A DNA stretch of 64,000 nucleotides from Pantoea sp. Aalb (GTDB lineage: Bacteria; Pseudomonadota; Gammaproteobacteria; Enterobacterales; Enterobacteriaceae): assembly GCF_009829985.1 (NCBI RefSeq), contig NZ_SZZU01000001.1, positions 434,001 through 498,000 on the forward strand. The letters are read 5' to 3'. The notes below the pieces were generated by a model. The model was not told the DNA's origin. It made no database searches and worked only from the letters and a program-made list of their open reading frames with translations. This document shows, piece after piece, positions 1 through 9,739 of the stretch (positions are counted from its first letter, which is position 1; every line of letters begins with the position of its first letter). The translations under genes were made by a program, and so were the position numbers.

Positions 1-308
1 CTACCTAAAGAATTATAACAAGCAATAATGATAAAAATAATGATAATTATAAGCATAATTTGGTTATAGCATCGTCAATAGACTTATGATGTGTGGTTTT
101 CAATACTAATAATTAGTTAATATTTCCACATAGTATACATATTTCTTTTAATACAAATTAATACAAAAAATCCCCGATAAAATTTATATCGATCTTTCTG
201 TTATTAAAAACCCATTAAGTATAGATACATGAATATAATTTTATTAAGGGGATTAACAATATATATCTACAGATTTATCAATCATGTAAGAATAACGAGT
301 ATGTTACA
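1..308 (+). promoter_or_regulatory. rne 5' leader with long hairpin
   Basis: Non-coding stretch ahead of rne. It can fold into one long stem: 170-175 (ATCCCC) pairs with 248-253 (GGGGAT), then, after a small internal loop, 177-184 pairs with 237-244 and, past a one-base bulge, 186-189 with 233-236; the apical loop is 190-232. In E. coli the rne leader is long and structured and is the target by which RNase E limits its own mRNA; that this stem has that role here is inference. I see no gene in the stretch. Confidence 0.5.
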
Positions 309-3080
309 ATGAAAAGAATGTTAATTAATGCAACTCAACAGGAAGAGTTGCGTGTTGCCCTAGTTGATGGACAACGCTTATACGATCTGGATATCGAAAG
401 GCCTGGGTACGAGCAAAAAAAAGCAAATATTTACAAAGGTAAAATTACGCGAGTTGAACCAAGTCTTGAAGCAGCATTTGTTGATTATGGCACTGAACGT
501 CACGGTTTTCTTCCTTTAAAGGAAATTGCTCACGAATATTTTCCTATAAACCATCATTTGCAGGGTCGTCCAAATATTAAAGATATATTACATGAAGGTC
601 AGGAAGTTATTGTACAAATTGATAAAGAAGAGCGTGGAAATAAAGGGGCAGCATTAACTACATTTATTTCTCTCGCTGGGAGTTATTTAGTACTTATGCC
701 AAATAATCCTCGTGCTGGAGGTATTTCACGTCGTATTGAAGGAGAAGATCGTACTGAACTAAAAGAAGCTCTTGCTACATTAGAAATTCCAGATGGTATG
801 GGATTAATTATACGTACCGCTGGTGTAGGTAAATCAACTGAATCATTACAATGGGATTTAGGATTTCGTTTAAAACATTGGGAAGCAATTAAAAAAGCAG
901 CAGAAAGTCGTCCAGCACCTTTTTTAATTCATCAAGAAAGTAATGTTATTGTTCGTGCATTTCGTGATTATTTACGTCAAGATATTGGTGAAATTCTTAT
1001 AGATAATCCTAAGGTAGTTGATTTAGCTCGTCAACATATCACAGCACTTGGACGTCCAGACTTTAGTAGTAAAATTAAACTTTATATCGGTGAAATTCCG
1101 CTGTTTAGTCATTATCAGATTGAATCACAAATTGAATCGGCTTTCCAACGTGAAGTACGTTTACCATCGGGCGGATCCATCGTTATTGATAATACAGAGG
1201 CACTTACTGCTATTGATATTAACTCTGCCCGAGCTACGAGAGGAGGAGATATTGAAGAAACAGCATTCAATACTAATCTTGAAGCAGCTGATGAAATTGC
1301 ACGACAACTACGTTTACGAGATTTAGGAGGACTTATTGTAATTGATTTTATCGATATGGTACCGATACGACATCAACGTACAGTAGAAAATCGATTACGT
1401 GAAGCAGTACGTCAAGATCGGGCAAGAATTCAAATTAGTCATATTTCACGGTTTGGTTTGCTTGAAATGTCACGTCAACGATTAAGTCCATCATTAGGTG
1501 AATCTAGTCATTATGTATGTCCTAGATGTAGCGGTACTGGTAATATTCGTGATAATGCATCACTTTCACTTTCTATCTTACGTTTAATTGAAGAAGAAGC
1601 ACTTAAAGATAATACTAAAGAAGTACATGCTATTGTACCAGTACAGGTCGCATCTTATTTATTAAACGAAAAACGTGATGCAGTTAGCGCCATTGAAAAA
1701 AGACAAGGTGGAGTACTTGCCATTATCGTTCCAACTAATCAAATGGAAACTCCACATTATTCTGTATTACGTGTCAGAAAAGGTGAAGAAAGACAAGCTT
1801 TTAGCTATCAACTTCCAACTTTACATGCAGCTGAAATGGTATTACCTACAGCACAACAAAATTCTGAAAATCGCAATCCAGAACAACCAGTTTTAGCTGC
1901 TTTTGTAATATCAGATTCATCTTCTACTAAAATAAAGTCTTCTAAAAATAAATCAACTACAAAATTAGGAATTATATTTAAAACAATAATATATTCTTAT
2001 ATACTTGATATAAGTGCTAGTTTTATAAAAAACTTAATATGTAGATTAAAAAAAATTTTCATTCATAGAATAATTAATAAAATTAAATTTAAAAATAAAA
2101 ATATCAAAGATGATATACAGTCATTTAGTACTCCTTATGAACATATTAATGTATTCCATAAATTTGAAAATACTCAAACATATAAAATACAAGAGCAAAA
2201 CAATAATCAAGAAAAAATTATTTATAAATGTGGAAACAAACTATATGAAGATCATAAAACAATACTACCTGAAGAAACACGTCAGCAACGTGTTGAACGT
2301 CAGAAACAACGTCAAGAAGAAAAAAGAGTATTAAAACAAGAACAAAAAATAGATCATGAAGCTATAGTAACAATTCTTCAACAACCTATTAATCCTGACA
2401 TGCAAGAAAAGGATCATATATTATTTAATAATCAACAATGTCATTATGATAGTAAAAATAATGGTAGCGTTGTTTTACCTCGTCGTTCACGACGTTCACC
2501 ACGTCACTTACGTGTAAGCAGTCAGCGTCGTCGTCGATATCGTGATGAACGTTATCAACCGCACTCTGTGATGCCACTAGAATCAGCTTCTGCTTCAATA
2601 GAAATGGCATCTGGTAAAGTTTGGATTAACTATCCTATTGAACAAATTGAACAGAAAGAAGAATCAATTAAGAATGATTTCAATCATACACTTCCTCAAT
2701 ATGGTCAGTTAGAAATAACTTCTGTAAATTCTTTAGAATCCTCTACTAAAGAAGAATCGTTTATACAAAATAAAACATCTGATATTGACTCATTACATGT
2801 ACTCCAACTAAAACAACTTACTAATACTATAGCGTCATTTACTAAACCTCATATGTATATGAATAAACAAATATCATTCAATAAAAATGTTAAAACTCAT
2901 TTTAATAATCATGTTTCTGCACCAATGACTAGAGCTCCAGCTACTGTATGGAAAGATGAACCAATTCGTGATAGCGATTGGATACGACCTCCATTTAATT
3001 TTAAAAGACATGGTTTTGCTGGTGGTCATAGTGCTACTCACCAGGCTAATGCACCAACAAGTAAACCAGAAAACGTATAA
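309..3080 (+). CDS. rne: Ribonuclease E (RNA degradosome endonuclease)
   Basis: Essential single-strand endoribonuclease that matures rRNA/tRNA and starts mRNA decay. 923 residues against about 1061 in E. coli. The catalytic half is full length: S1 domain near residues 35-120, catalytic Asp303 (AIDINS) and Asp346-region (IVIDFIDM), and the zinc-link CPRC at 404-407, all at E. coli numbering. After residue 545 the scaffold is shortened and lysine/asparagine rich, but three islands persist: an amphipathic hydrophobic/basic stretch near 549-585 where the membrane-binding segment A should be, an arginine-rich RNA-binding stretch (RRSRRSP..RRRRYRDER), and the C-terminal PNPase-binding tail (DWIRPPF..AGGHSATHQA). 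The ATG start matches the E. coli start. Confidence 0.97.
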   Translation: MKRMLINATQQEELRVALVDGQRLYDLDIERPGYEQKKANIYKGKITRVEPSLEAAFVDYGTERHGFLPLKEIAHEYFPINHHLQGRPNIKDILHEGQEVIVQIDKEERGNKGAALTTFISLAGSYLVLMPNNPRAGGISRRIEGEDRTELKEALATLEIPDGMGLIIRTAGVGKSTESLQWDLGFRLKHWEAIKKAAESRPAPFLIHQESNVIVRAFRDYLRQDIGEILIDNPKVVDLARQHITALGRPDFSSKIKLYIGEIPLFSHYQIESQIESAFQREVRLPSGGSIVIDNTEALTAIDINSARATRGGDIEETAFNTNLEAADEIARQLRLRDLGGLIVIDFIDMVPIRHQRTVENRLREAVRQDRARIQISHISRFGLLEMSRQRLSPSLGESSHYVCPRCSGTGNIRDNASLSLSILRLIEEEALKDNTKEVHAIVPVQVASYLLNEKRDAVSAIEKRQGGVLAIIVPTNQMETPHYSVLRVRKGEERQAFSYQLPTLHAAEMVLPTAQQNSENRNPEQPVLAAFVISDSSSTKIKSSKNKSTTKLGIIFKTIIYSYILDISASFIKNLICRLKKIFIHRIINKIKFKNKNIKDDIQSFSTPYEHINVFHKFENTQTYKIQEQNNNQEKIIYKCGNKLYEDHKTILPEETRQQRVERQKQRQEEKRVLKQEQKIDHEAIVTILQQPINPDMQEKDHILFNNQQCHYDSKNNGSVVLPRRSRRSPRHLRVSSQRRRRYRDERYQPHSVMPLESASASIEMASGKVWINYPIEQIEQKEESIKNDFNHTLPQYGQLEITSVNSLESSTKEESFIQNKTSDIDSLHVLQLKQLTNTIASFTKPHMYMNKQISFNKNVKTHFNNHVSAPMTRAPATVWKDEPIRDSDWIRPPFNFKRHGFAGGHSATHQANAPTSKPENV

Positions 3081-3191
3081 TTTATTCAATAATTATTAAA
3101 TCTTAAAAATAAAAATTATTAGTTTAAAAATTTAAAGTCAAAGCTAAAGAACTAAAAAGTATAAATATACTAAATATTTTTAATAATTATC

Positions 3192-4736
3192 TCATTTATA
3201 TGAATATTTACTACAGACAAAATCTTTTATACGGAAACCTAGTATAATAAGTGTTAAAAAATATATTATTACACCTATAATACAAACTATCGTTAAACGT
3301 AATAAACGCCACCACATTGGTCCTATTTCCCATGATGTGATTATCTGTAGAATAATTAATAAAAATATTGCCATTACTATTACTGCAGTTAATACTTGCA
3401 TGAAAAATTTAAACCATCCGGTTTGAGGAGAAAAAATATCTTTTTTACGGAGCTGCCAATAAAGTAAAGCGGCGTTCAAACATGCTGCCAAACTAATAGA
3501 TAAAGATAAACCAGCATGTTTAAAAATTCCTATAAAGAGTAAATTCATTAACTGTGTCATTATCAGAGTAAAAATAGCAATTTTTACAGGAGTTTTAACA
3601 TCCTGACGAGAATAAAACCCAGGTGTAAGTACTTTAACTAATATGATCCCTATTAATCCTATAGAATATCCAATTAATGCATTTTGCACCATATAACTAT
3701 CAAAAGAAGTAAACTTACCATATTGAAATAATGCTATTGTTAGAGGACCGGACAAAATAATAAGAGCAATCATACTTGGCATAGTTAGTAAAAAACACAA
3801 TCGTAAACCCCAATCCATTAAGCGTGAATATTCATCATAATTACCGTTAATAAAACTTTTAGCTAAAGTAGGAAGTAAAATAGTGCTAATTGCTACTCCT
3901 AATATCCCAGAAGGAAATTCCATTAATCGATCAGCATAATACATCCAAGAAACTGATCCAGAAATAAGAAAAGAAGCAAAAATAGTATTTATAATTAATG
4001 AAATTTGGCTAATAGATATACCTAAAATAGCTGGACCCATTTTTAGTATAATACGCCATATACCTATATCTTGAAAATTAATACGAGGTAAAACTAACAT
4101 ATTAATCTTTTTTAAATATGGAAGCTGATAACATAACTGAAGCATACCACCTACTAATACTGCCCATGCAAGAGCCATGATAGGTGGATGAAAATACGGT
4201 ATAGCAAATAGCGTAAATCCAATCATACTCAAATTTAATAATGTAGAAGTAAATGCTGGAATTGAAAAATAATTCCAAGTATTAAGGATAGCACTACCCA
4301 ATGAAGTTATAGATATAAGTAAAATATAAGGAAATGTTATACGTAATAGTGTAGTAATTAAATTAAAGTTACTTATAGAATTAACAAAACCTGGAGCTAT
4401 TAATTTAACAATCCAAGGTGCAGTAAAAATTCCTAAAATTGTAATGATGATAAGTATCAAAGTTAGTAATCCGTAAACATAAGAAATAAATCTTCTAGTC
4501 ACATTATCTCCTTGTTTACTTTTATATTCAGCAAGTATCGGTAAAAAAACTTGTGAAAATGCACCTTCAGCAAAAATCCTTCGCAATAAATTTGGCAACT
4601 TGAAAGCTATGAAAAATGCATCAGTTGATATCCCAGCTCCAAAAATAGATGCTACAAGAGCATCTCTTATAAAGCCTAATACACGAGATAAAAAAGTTAT
4701 TGAACTAATCGTAAACAGAGATTTCAATAAATTCAT
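3192..4736 (-). CDS. murJ: Lipid II flippase MurJ
   Basis: Integral inner-membrane protein that flips the peptidoglycan precursor lipid II to the periplasm. 514 residues (E. coli 511), about 14 hydrophobic segments. The functionally important arginines are in place: Arg18 and Arg24 (LSRVLGFIRDALVA), Arg52 (NLLRRIFAEGAFSQ) and the ADRLMEFPSG arginine. Convergent with rne, with 111 bp between. In E. coli the flagellar flg genes lie between murJ and rne; none remains here. No frameshift seen. Confidence 0.96.
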   Translation of the reverse strand: MNLLKSLFTISSITFLSRVLGFIRDALVASIFGAGISTDAFFIAFKLPNLLRRIFAEGAFSQVFLPILAEYKSKQGDNVTRRFISYVYGLLTLILIIITILGIFTAPWIVKLIAPGFVNSISNFNLITTLLRITFPYILLISITSLGSAILNTWNYFSIPAFTSTLLNLSMIGFTLFAIPYFHPPIMALAWAVLVGGMLQLCYQLPYLKKINMLVLPRINFQDIGIWRIILKMGPAILGISISQISLIINTIFASFLISGSVSWMYYADRLMEFPSGILGVAISTILLPTLAKSFINGNYDEYSRLMDWGLRLCFLLTMPSMIALIILSGPLTIALFQYGKFTSFDSYMVQNALIGYSIGLIGIILVKVLTPGFYSRQDVKTPVKIAIFTLIMTQLMNLLFIGIFKHAGLSLSISLAACLNAALLYWQLRKKDIFSPQTGWFKFFMQVLTAVIVMAIFLLIILQIITSWEIGPMWWRLLRLTIVCIIGVIIYFLTLIILGFRIKDFVCSKYSYK

Positions 4737-5180
4737 AAGGGAATAATTAATGTTTTATATTATTAGTAATTTACTTATTTATTATTTTAAATACACTTAT
4801 GTATTATTTTAAATACATTAAGTATAATTAATGTTATAATTTCTTTGTTTAGGTATCTTTTATTATAAAAATAAATATTATATATTATTTATAATTAATT
4901 AATTTAAAATAAATTTATACAAATGTTAAATTAAAATATATTTTTTTATACTTAAATATTTATAAGTTAATATAACTAATACATATATTTTAATTTTTTA
5001 ATACACATAGTTAAGTAACTTAAAATATAGATATAAATATAGATATATTTTCATAATAGTTCGAAATATTCATCATAATTTACGTATAAGCTATTATTTG
5101 TATATTTAGTAATTTTTAATCTAAAATAGAATAGATAGATAGAATAGATAGGTAGAAATATTCTTCAGCATGGATCTTAA
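4737..5180. other. Divergent murJ-pyrC spacer with short direct repeats
   Basis: No gene seen. A 16-bp sequence (TATTATTTTAAATACA) occurs twice, at 4780-4795 and 4802-4817, a 22-bp period that lies upstream of murJ. A GATA-like simple repeat (AGATAGAT and variants) lies at 5127-5157 immediately before pyrC. Both could be slippage products; promoters for both genes must lie here but cannot be singled out in such AT-rich sequence. Confidence 0.5.
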
Positions 5181-6227
5181 ATGATAGTCAAACAAAAACA
5201 AATTACAATTCGTAGTCCTGATGACTGTCATGTACATTTGCGCGATGGATATATACTAAAACGCGTGTTACCTTATACCAGTAAAGTAAATAGTCGGGCT
5301 ATTGTTATGCCTAATTTAATTCCTCCTATAACTAGTATAAAGACTGCAATTGCGTATCGTAAACGTATTCTAGCTGCATTACCTACAAAACATAATTTTA
5401 TACCACTAATGACTTGTTACCTTACTGATTCAATAGATCCAAATGAAATTGAACATGGGTATCGTGAAGGTATTTTTATAGCTGCTAAATTTTATCCAGT
5501 ACATTCTACTACAAATTCTAGTTTTGGAGTTACTAAAATTACTCGTATACAAAAAGTATTAGAACGTATGCAAAAAATTGGTATGCCAATCTTAGTTCAT
5601 GGAGAAATAACCGAACCACATATTGATATTTTTGATCGTGAAGCACGTTTTATAGAAATAATTTTAGAGCCTTTACGTAAACAATTACCAGGATTAAAAG
5701 TTGTCATGGAACACATTACTACTAAAGAGGCTGCTCAGTATGTAGCTTCTGGCAATAAACTATTAGGTGCAACCATAACACCACAACATTTAATGTTTAA
5801 TCGTAACCATATGTTAGTAAATAAATTAAATCCACATCTTTATTGTCTTCCTATTCTTAAAAGGAATATACATCAAAACGCACTACATAAATTAATTGCC
5901 AGTGGGCATTGTCGTGTTTTTCTAGGTACTGATACTGCACCTCATTTACGTTTTTTTAAAGAAGCTAGTTATGGTTGCGCTGGAGTATTTAACTCACCAA
6001 GTGCATTACCAGCGTATGCAACAATATTTGAAGAAATAAATTCCCTAGAATATTTTGAAAGATTTTGTTCAGAAAATGGAGCTAAATTTTATAATTTACC
6101 CTTAAATAAAACTACAATTACTTTAGTACGTAAACCTTGGAAAGTTCCAAATGGAATTTATAATAATACATTAATTCCATTTTTAGCTGGTAAAGTTTTA
6201 AATTGGCGGATTAAAAGTAATGTATAA
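5181..6227 (+). CDS. pyrC: Dihydroorotase
   Basis: Zinc amidohydrolase that closes carbamoyl-aspartate to dihydroorotate, the third step of pyrimidine synthesis. 348 residues, the same as E. coli. Metal site motifs are present: HVHLRDG near the N-terminus, the lysine that is carboxylated in the family (IAAKFYP), the two later histidines (LVHGEIT, MEHITT) and FLGTDTAPH. The ATG has GGATCTTAA in front as a plausible ribosome site. With pyrD (23933-24943) it shows that part of de novo pyrimidine synthesis is kept. Confidence 0.97.
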   Translation: MIVKQKQITIRSPDDCHVHLRDGYILKRVLPYTSKVNSRAIVMPNLIPPITSIKTAIAYRKRILAALPTKHNFIPLMTCYLTDSIDPNEIEHGYREGIFIAAKFYPVHSTTNSSFGVTKITRIQKVLERMQKIGMPILVHGEITEPHIDIFDREARFIEIILEPLRKQLPGLKVVMEHITTKEAAQYVASGNKLLGATITPQHLMFNRNHMLVNKLNPHLYCLPILKRNIHQNALHKLIASGHCRVFLGTDTAPHLRFFKEASYGCAGVFNSPSALPAYATIFEEINSLEYFERFCSENGAKFYNLPLNKTTITLVRKPWKVPNGIYNNTLIPFLAGKVLNWRIKSNV

Positions 6228-6872
6228 GCTAAATATAAAATTTTAGAAAAAAATATATTGAAAATTACTATATTTTATCTTTTAATTAACTATAATATAT
6301 TTTATAATATGAATTAATATATTCATTTATTGCATACGTCTATACTTTAATAAAAAACTAAAAATATTTAAACATTATTTTTTATGTCTTTATCCTGTAA
6401 TATTCATTAGAATCTAGCTAGTTGTATTTTTTCTTTTTTTTATAAAGATAAATTTTGCATTGTATATCACATATTAAACTAGTATAATAGTATAATATAG
6501 TATTATACATTCATAATCAACATCAACATCAACTCAATTAAAGTTTAAACATTAGATTTACTTTTTTAATATTTAACACACTAAACCTTGTGTTTAAAAG
6601 AAATTACTACAATATTTTTACACTACTCTATAGAATAAATATTCTATAGCATAATAACTATACTATCATTCTTGTAGATGTATACTAAATGAATGCAAAA
6701 ATATGTAGAATTATTAATTATATTTTAAATTAATTATTTAACAATTTTTGTTTTTCTTATTTTAAAGCCAATTTTAAAAAACATAATGTCTAGTTATAAA
6801 TATCTTATTAGTACACGATAGAAATAATTAAATCTTAATAAGCTCTTCCTTTAACTAATTAAGGAGGTTATA
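6228..6872. other. pyrC-bssS spacer, no gene
   Basis: 645 bp of A+T-rich sequence. E. coli has the SOS gene dinI here; I looked for a DinI-like reading frame and found none. The only functional element I can point to is the strong AAGGAGG ribosome site at 6861-6867 that belongs to bssS. Confidence 0.5.
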
Positions 6873-7127
6873 GTGGACAGAAATAAAGATGTCATTCAAA
6901 CTTATCCATTAGTAGGATGGGATATCAGCACTGTAGACAGCTATAACGCCATGATGATTCGCTTGCACTCACTATCATCGCAAGACCAAAATAAAGAAGA
7001 AGCTGACATAGGGTTAACCTATTGGTTGACTACTGATGTAGCCAAACAATTTATTTCAATACTCCAAGCTGGTATTGCAAAAATAGAATCTACAGAACAG
7101 TATCTACTTAATAATCAAAAGCACTAA
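6873..7127 (+). CDS. bssS: BssS family biofilm regulator
   Basis: 84 residues, the same length as E. coli BssS (YceP) and alike along the whole chain (VIQTYPLVGWDISTVDSY, LTTDVAKQFISIL, AGIAKIES). Begins with GTG, set by a strong AAGGAGG eight bases upstream. In E. coli BssS affects biofilm formation and indole/AI-2 related signalling; its molecular activity is not established. Retention of this small protein in an eroding genome is unexpected. A terminator follows directly. Confidence 0.93.
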   Translation: MDRNKDVIQTYPLVGWDISTVDSYNAMMIRLHSLSSQDQNKEEADIGLTYWLTTDVAKQFISILQAGIAKIESTEQYLLNNQKH

Positions 7128-7140
7128 TATATAGTGTTTA

Positions 7141-7170
7141 TTAAAAGCACCCTTTAGAGGTGCTTTTAAT
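7141..7170 (+). terminator. Hairpin terminator after bssS
   Basis: Perfect 9-bp stem AAAAGCACC (7143-7151) / GGTGCTTTT (7159-7167) with a 7-base loop, 15 bases after the bssS stop. The stem itself ends in four T, so it reads as a Rho-independent terminator on the plus strand and, by symmetry, partly on the minus strand. The rest of the spacer to 7412 shows nothing. Confidence 0.8.
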
Positions 7171-7412
7171 AATAAATAACGACATATTATTTACATCTGT
7201 CTGTTTTTAATATAAATGATAAATGCAATATAATATATTATTAATATATATAATAATTTTTTTAAAAAAATTAACATAGAACTCATATATAAAAAAATAT
7301 AACAATATATTTATTGTATTAATATTTTAAATATTAATTAATTTTAATAGGAAGGTATAATGATTTATATCATAAACATAAATTTCTAAAATTCAAAGAT
7401 AAAATCTTATAT

Positions 7413-8468
7413 TTAATTTTCTTTGAAATGAGTATTATAATATTTTATTAAACCATATGATTTATTAAATATTTTATTAGCATTAGCTCCATTTTTAGTT
7501 AAACGTGCTTTAATTTGTTCTTTATACGAAAGATTTAAATGATTCATACAGAATATACTGCAACAATTATTATATTTATTAGCACAACTAGGGCACTGAA
7601 TGAATAATAGATGACAAGAATTATTAATGCAGTTAGTGTGGCTATCACAAATCATATTACACTGATGGCAGCTAGAAATAATATCCTTAGAAATACGTTC
7701 CGCCATACGTTCATCAAAAACAAAATTTTTTCCTCTAAAACGTATAGGTAAACCTAGTTGACGTGCACAACGAATATATTCAATTATTCCACCTTCAATA
7801 TGATAAACATTATGAAAACCATTGTACTTCATCCAAGCACTAGCTTTTTCACAACGTATACCCCCAGTGCAGTACATAACAATATTTTTATGTTTCTCCT
7901 TTTTCAACATATTAACTACCATTGGTAATTGATCACGAAATCTATCAGCTGGCACCGCAATAGCAGTATCAAAATGTCCTACTTCATATTCATAGTAATT
8001 ACGCATATCAATAAATATAGTATTAGGATCATCTAGCATTCTATTTACATCTATTGCTTTAATATAATTCCCTATTTTGCTAGAATTAAAACTGTTATCT
8101 TCTATACCATCTGCTACAATACGTTTTCGTACTTTTAGGCGAAGAACCCAAAAAGACTTACCATTATCATCCAATGCAATGTTCATACGGATATTATTCA
8201 ATGCAGGATCAAAAGTATAAATCATTTCTTTCATTTTTTGATATCGGTTAGTTGGTACACTAATTTGCGCATTTATACCTTCATGAGCAACATAAACTCG
8301 ACCAAATACTTCTAGTTTAGTTAAATTGATATAAAGATCATCACGAAATATTTTTGGATTTAAAATTTGAAAATACTTATAAAAAGATACTGTAGTGCGT
8401 TCTTTATTTTCATTAAGCATATGTTTTTTTAGTTCTTTATTGGAAATAAAATTATGTAAAACCGGCAT
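7413..8468 (-). CDS. trhO: tRNA uridine(34) hydroxylase TrhO (rhodanese domain)
   Basis: Oxygen-dependent hydroxylase that makes 5-hydroxyuridine at the wobble base of tRNAs (E. coli YceA/TrhO). An N-terminal acylphosphatase-like part is followed by a rhodanese domain with the active cysteine loop YCTGGIRCEKAS and a C-terminal cysteine-rich region (CHQCNMICDSHTNC..CPSC). I place the start at MPVLHN (8468), eight codons inside the longest frame, because it matches the family N-terminus and has AGGAT six to ten bases upstream. 351 residues, about the E. coli length. Confidence 0.93.
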   Translation of the reverse strand: MPVLHNFISNKELKKHMLNENKERTTVSFYKYFQILNPKIFRDDLYINLTKLEVFGRVYVAHEGINAQISVPTNRYQKMKEMIYTFDPALNNIRMNIALDDNGKSFWVLRLKVRKRIVADGIEDNSFNSSKIGNYIKAIDVNRMLDDPNTIFIDMRNYYEYEVGHFDTAIAVPADRFRDQLPMVVNMLKKEKHKNIVMYCTGGIRCEKASAWMKYNGFHNVYHIEGGIIEYIRCARQLGLPIRFRGKNFVFDERMAERISKDIISSCHQCNMICDSHTNCINNSCHLLFIQCPSCANKYNNCCSIFCMNHLNLSYKEQIKARLTKNGANANKIFNKSYGLIKYYNTHFKEN

Positions 8469-9271
8469 GATATTTATCCTAAATAATATCAAGTTAAATT
8501 AAACTTATAACGTGATTAAATTAAATAATCATAAATGATAAGAACAATTCATTACTGTTTTATTATTAATAGTTGTAAGATATTATATATCTATTGAATA
8601 GTATGAAAATATTTTTTCATACTATAAAAATATAAAGTAATTTATAAAAATTTATTAAAGTTAAAGAAACATTCAAATATTCTAATGAAAAATAAAAAGC
8701 ATTAAGAAATATTTAAAAAATTAAGCGGTAATTATTATTTTTAAAAAAAATTAAATATAAAAATGAATTGATAATTCAAGTTGATTTTGAATTAATAGTA
8801 AAAATATATTAGTATTTATATACTAAAAGCCTCGAAAAGTAAAAAGTTAACACTTTATTTTCTTTTTTTTATTTGAAATTTAATAAATATTAAAGTAATA
8901 ATTAGATTAATTATTTTATTTAAGATATTTATATAAATAATATACCTTAACTAAGATAGAATATAAGAAAATAAAATAAATTATAAATGACAAAACAATT
9001 TATATGACTTAAATGAATTTTATATTGATTTTAATCAGCATTAGTTTAGTATTTATTAAATAAAATTTAATAATTAAAATATATATACTATATATTACTA
9101 TAATTTAATATTATATTGCTATCTTATAGCAATTAATGATGTTTTTTATTAAAAATTTGAATTGATTTATTTATAATAAATATATATTAATAATTAATTA
9201 ATATATTACTTTTTATAAGAGTTTTACATAGCTAAATCAAAAATAATAAAATTATATATTTATAAGTACAA
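8469..9271. other. trhO-tRNA-Leu spacer, synteny breakpoint
   Basis: About 800 bp of very A+T-rich DNA with no gene seen on either strand. It marks the junction where the E. coli-like order rne-trhO meets a block from elsewhere in the E. coli map (tRNA-Leu, tRNA-Cys, pgsA, uvrC, yecF). No insertion sequence, integrase or inverted repeat was seen to explain the joining. Confidence 0.5.
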
Positions 9272-9354
9272 TGCCCAGAGCGGGATTTGAACCCGCACGA
9301 CTATAAGTCGAGGGATTTTAAGTCCCTTGTGTCTACCAATTCCACCATCCGGGC
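9272..9354 (-). tRNA. leuZ: tRNA-Leu(UAA)
   Basis: Cloverleaf read on the minus strand: acceptor GCCCGGA / TCTGGGC with one G-U pair, class II long variable arm, T-loop GTTCAAAT, anticodon TAA in the loop ACTTAAAAT. 83 nt with discriminator A. The 3' CCA is not encoded (TTG follows). Closely resembles E. coli leuZ and has the same neighbours, tRNA-Cys and pgsA. Confidence 0.96.
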
Positions 9355-9377
9355 CAAAAAAAAATACTATACAGCAG

Positions 9378-9448
9378 AGGCGCGTCCCGGAATTGAACCG
9401 AGGTTGGCGGATTTGCAATCCGCTGCATCACCACTCTGCCAACGCGCC
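9378..9448 (-). tRNA. cysT: tRNA-Cys(GCA)
   Basis: Cloverleaf on the minus strand: acceptor GGCGCGT / ACGCGCC, discriminator T, anticodon GCA in GGATTGCAAATCC, T-loop GGTTCAATTCC. 71 nt; the CCA end is not encoded (CTG follows). 23 bp upstream of tRNA-Leu and likely co-transcribed with it and pgsA as in E. coli. The E. coli cluster has tRNA-Gly (glyW) between pgsA and this gene; it is absent here. Confidence 0.96.
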
Positions 9449-9739
9449 TATTTACTTTATTTAATATTATAATTAAATTTATATTTTTATTTAGAATTTA
9501 ATTATTTTAGTCAAGTAAATAAATTTAAATTATTTTAATATAATATATCTTTAATTTTTAATAAAATACATTTTTTATTTTATAGATAGATGCACAATCT
9601 CAATAAATCACAATTATTAAAAAATAATATTTACATTTAATATAATAATACAAATTTTAGATATATACTACTTTACTAAATAAGTCAATAAAACTATCTT
9701 ACTTATAGAATCATTTTATTTACTAATATTATTAAAATA
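9449..9739. other. pgsA-tRNA-Cys spacer lacking glyW
   Basis: 291 bp of A+T-rich sequence where E. coli carries the tRNA-Gly gene glyW. I found no acceptor stem, T-loop or anticodon arm of a tRNA here on either strand, so glyW appears deleted from this position. Confidence 0.6.

Noticed and set aside
1048..3089. Short frames inside rne on both strands
   Set aside because: Overlap the well-conserved rne frame and show only codon-shadow composition.
9287..9472. Open frame of 61 codons across the two tRNA genes
   Set aside because: It reads through tRNA-Leu and tRNA-Cys on the opposite strand; the cloverleaf structures explain the sequence.
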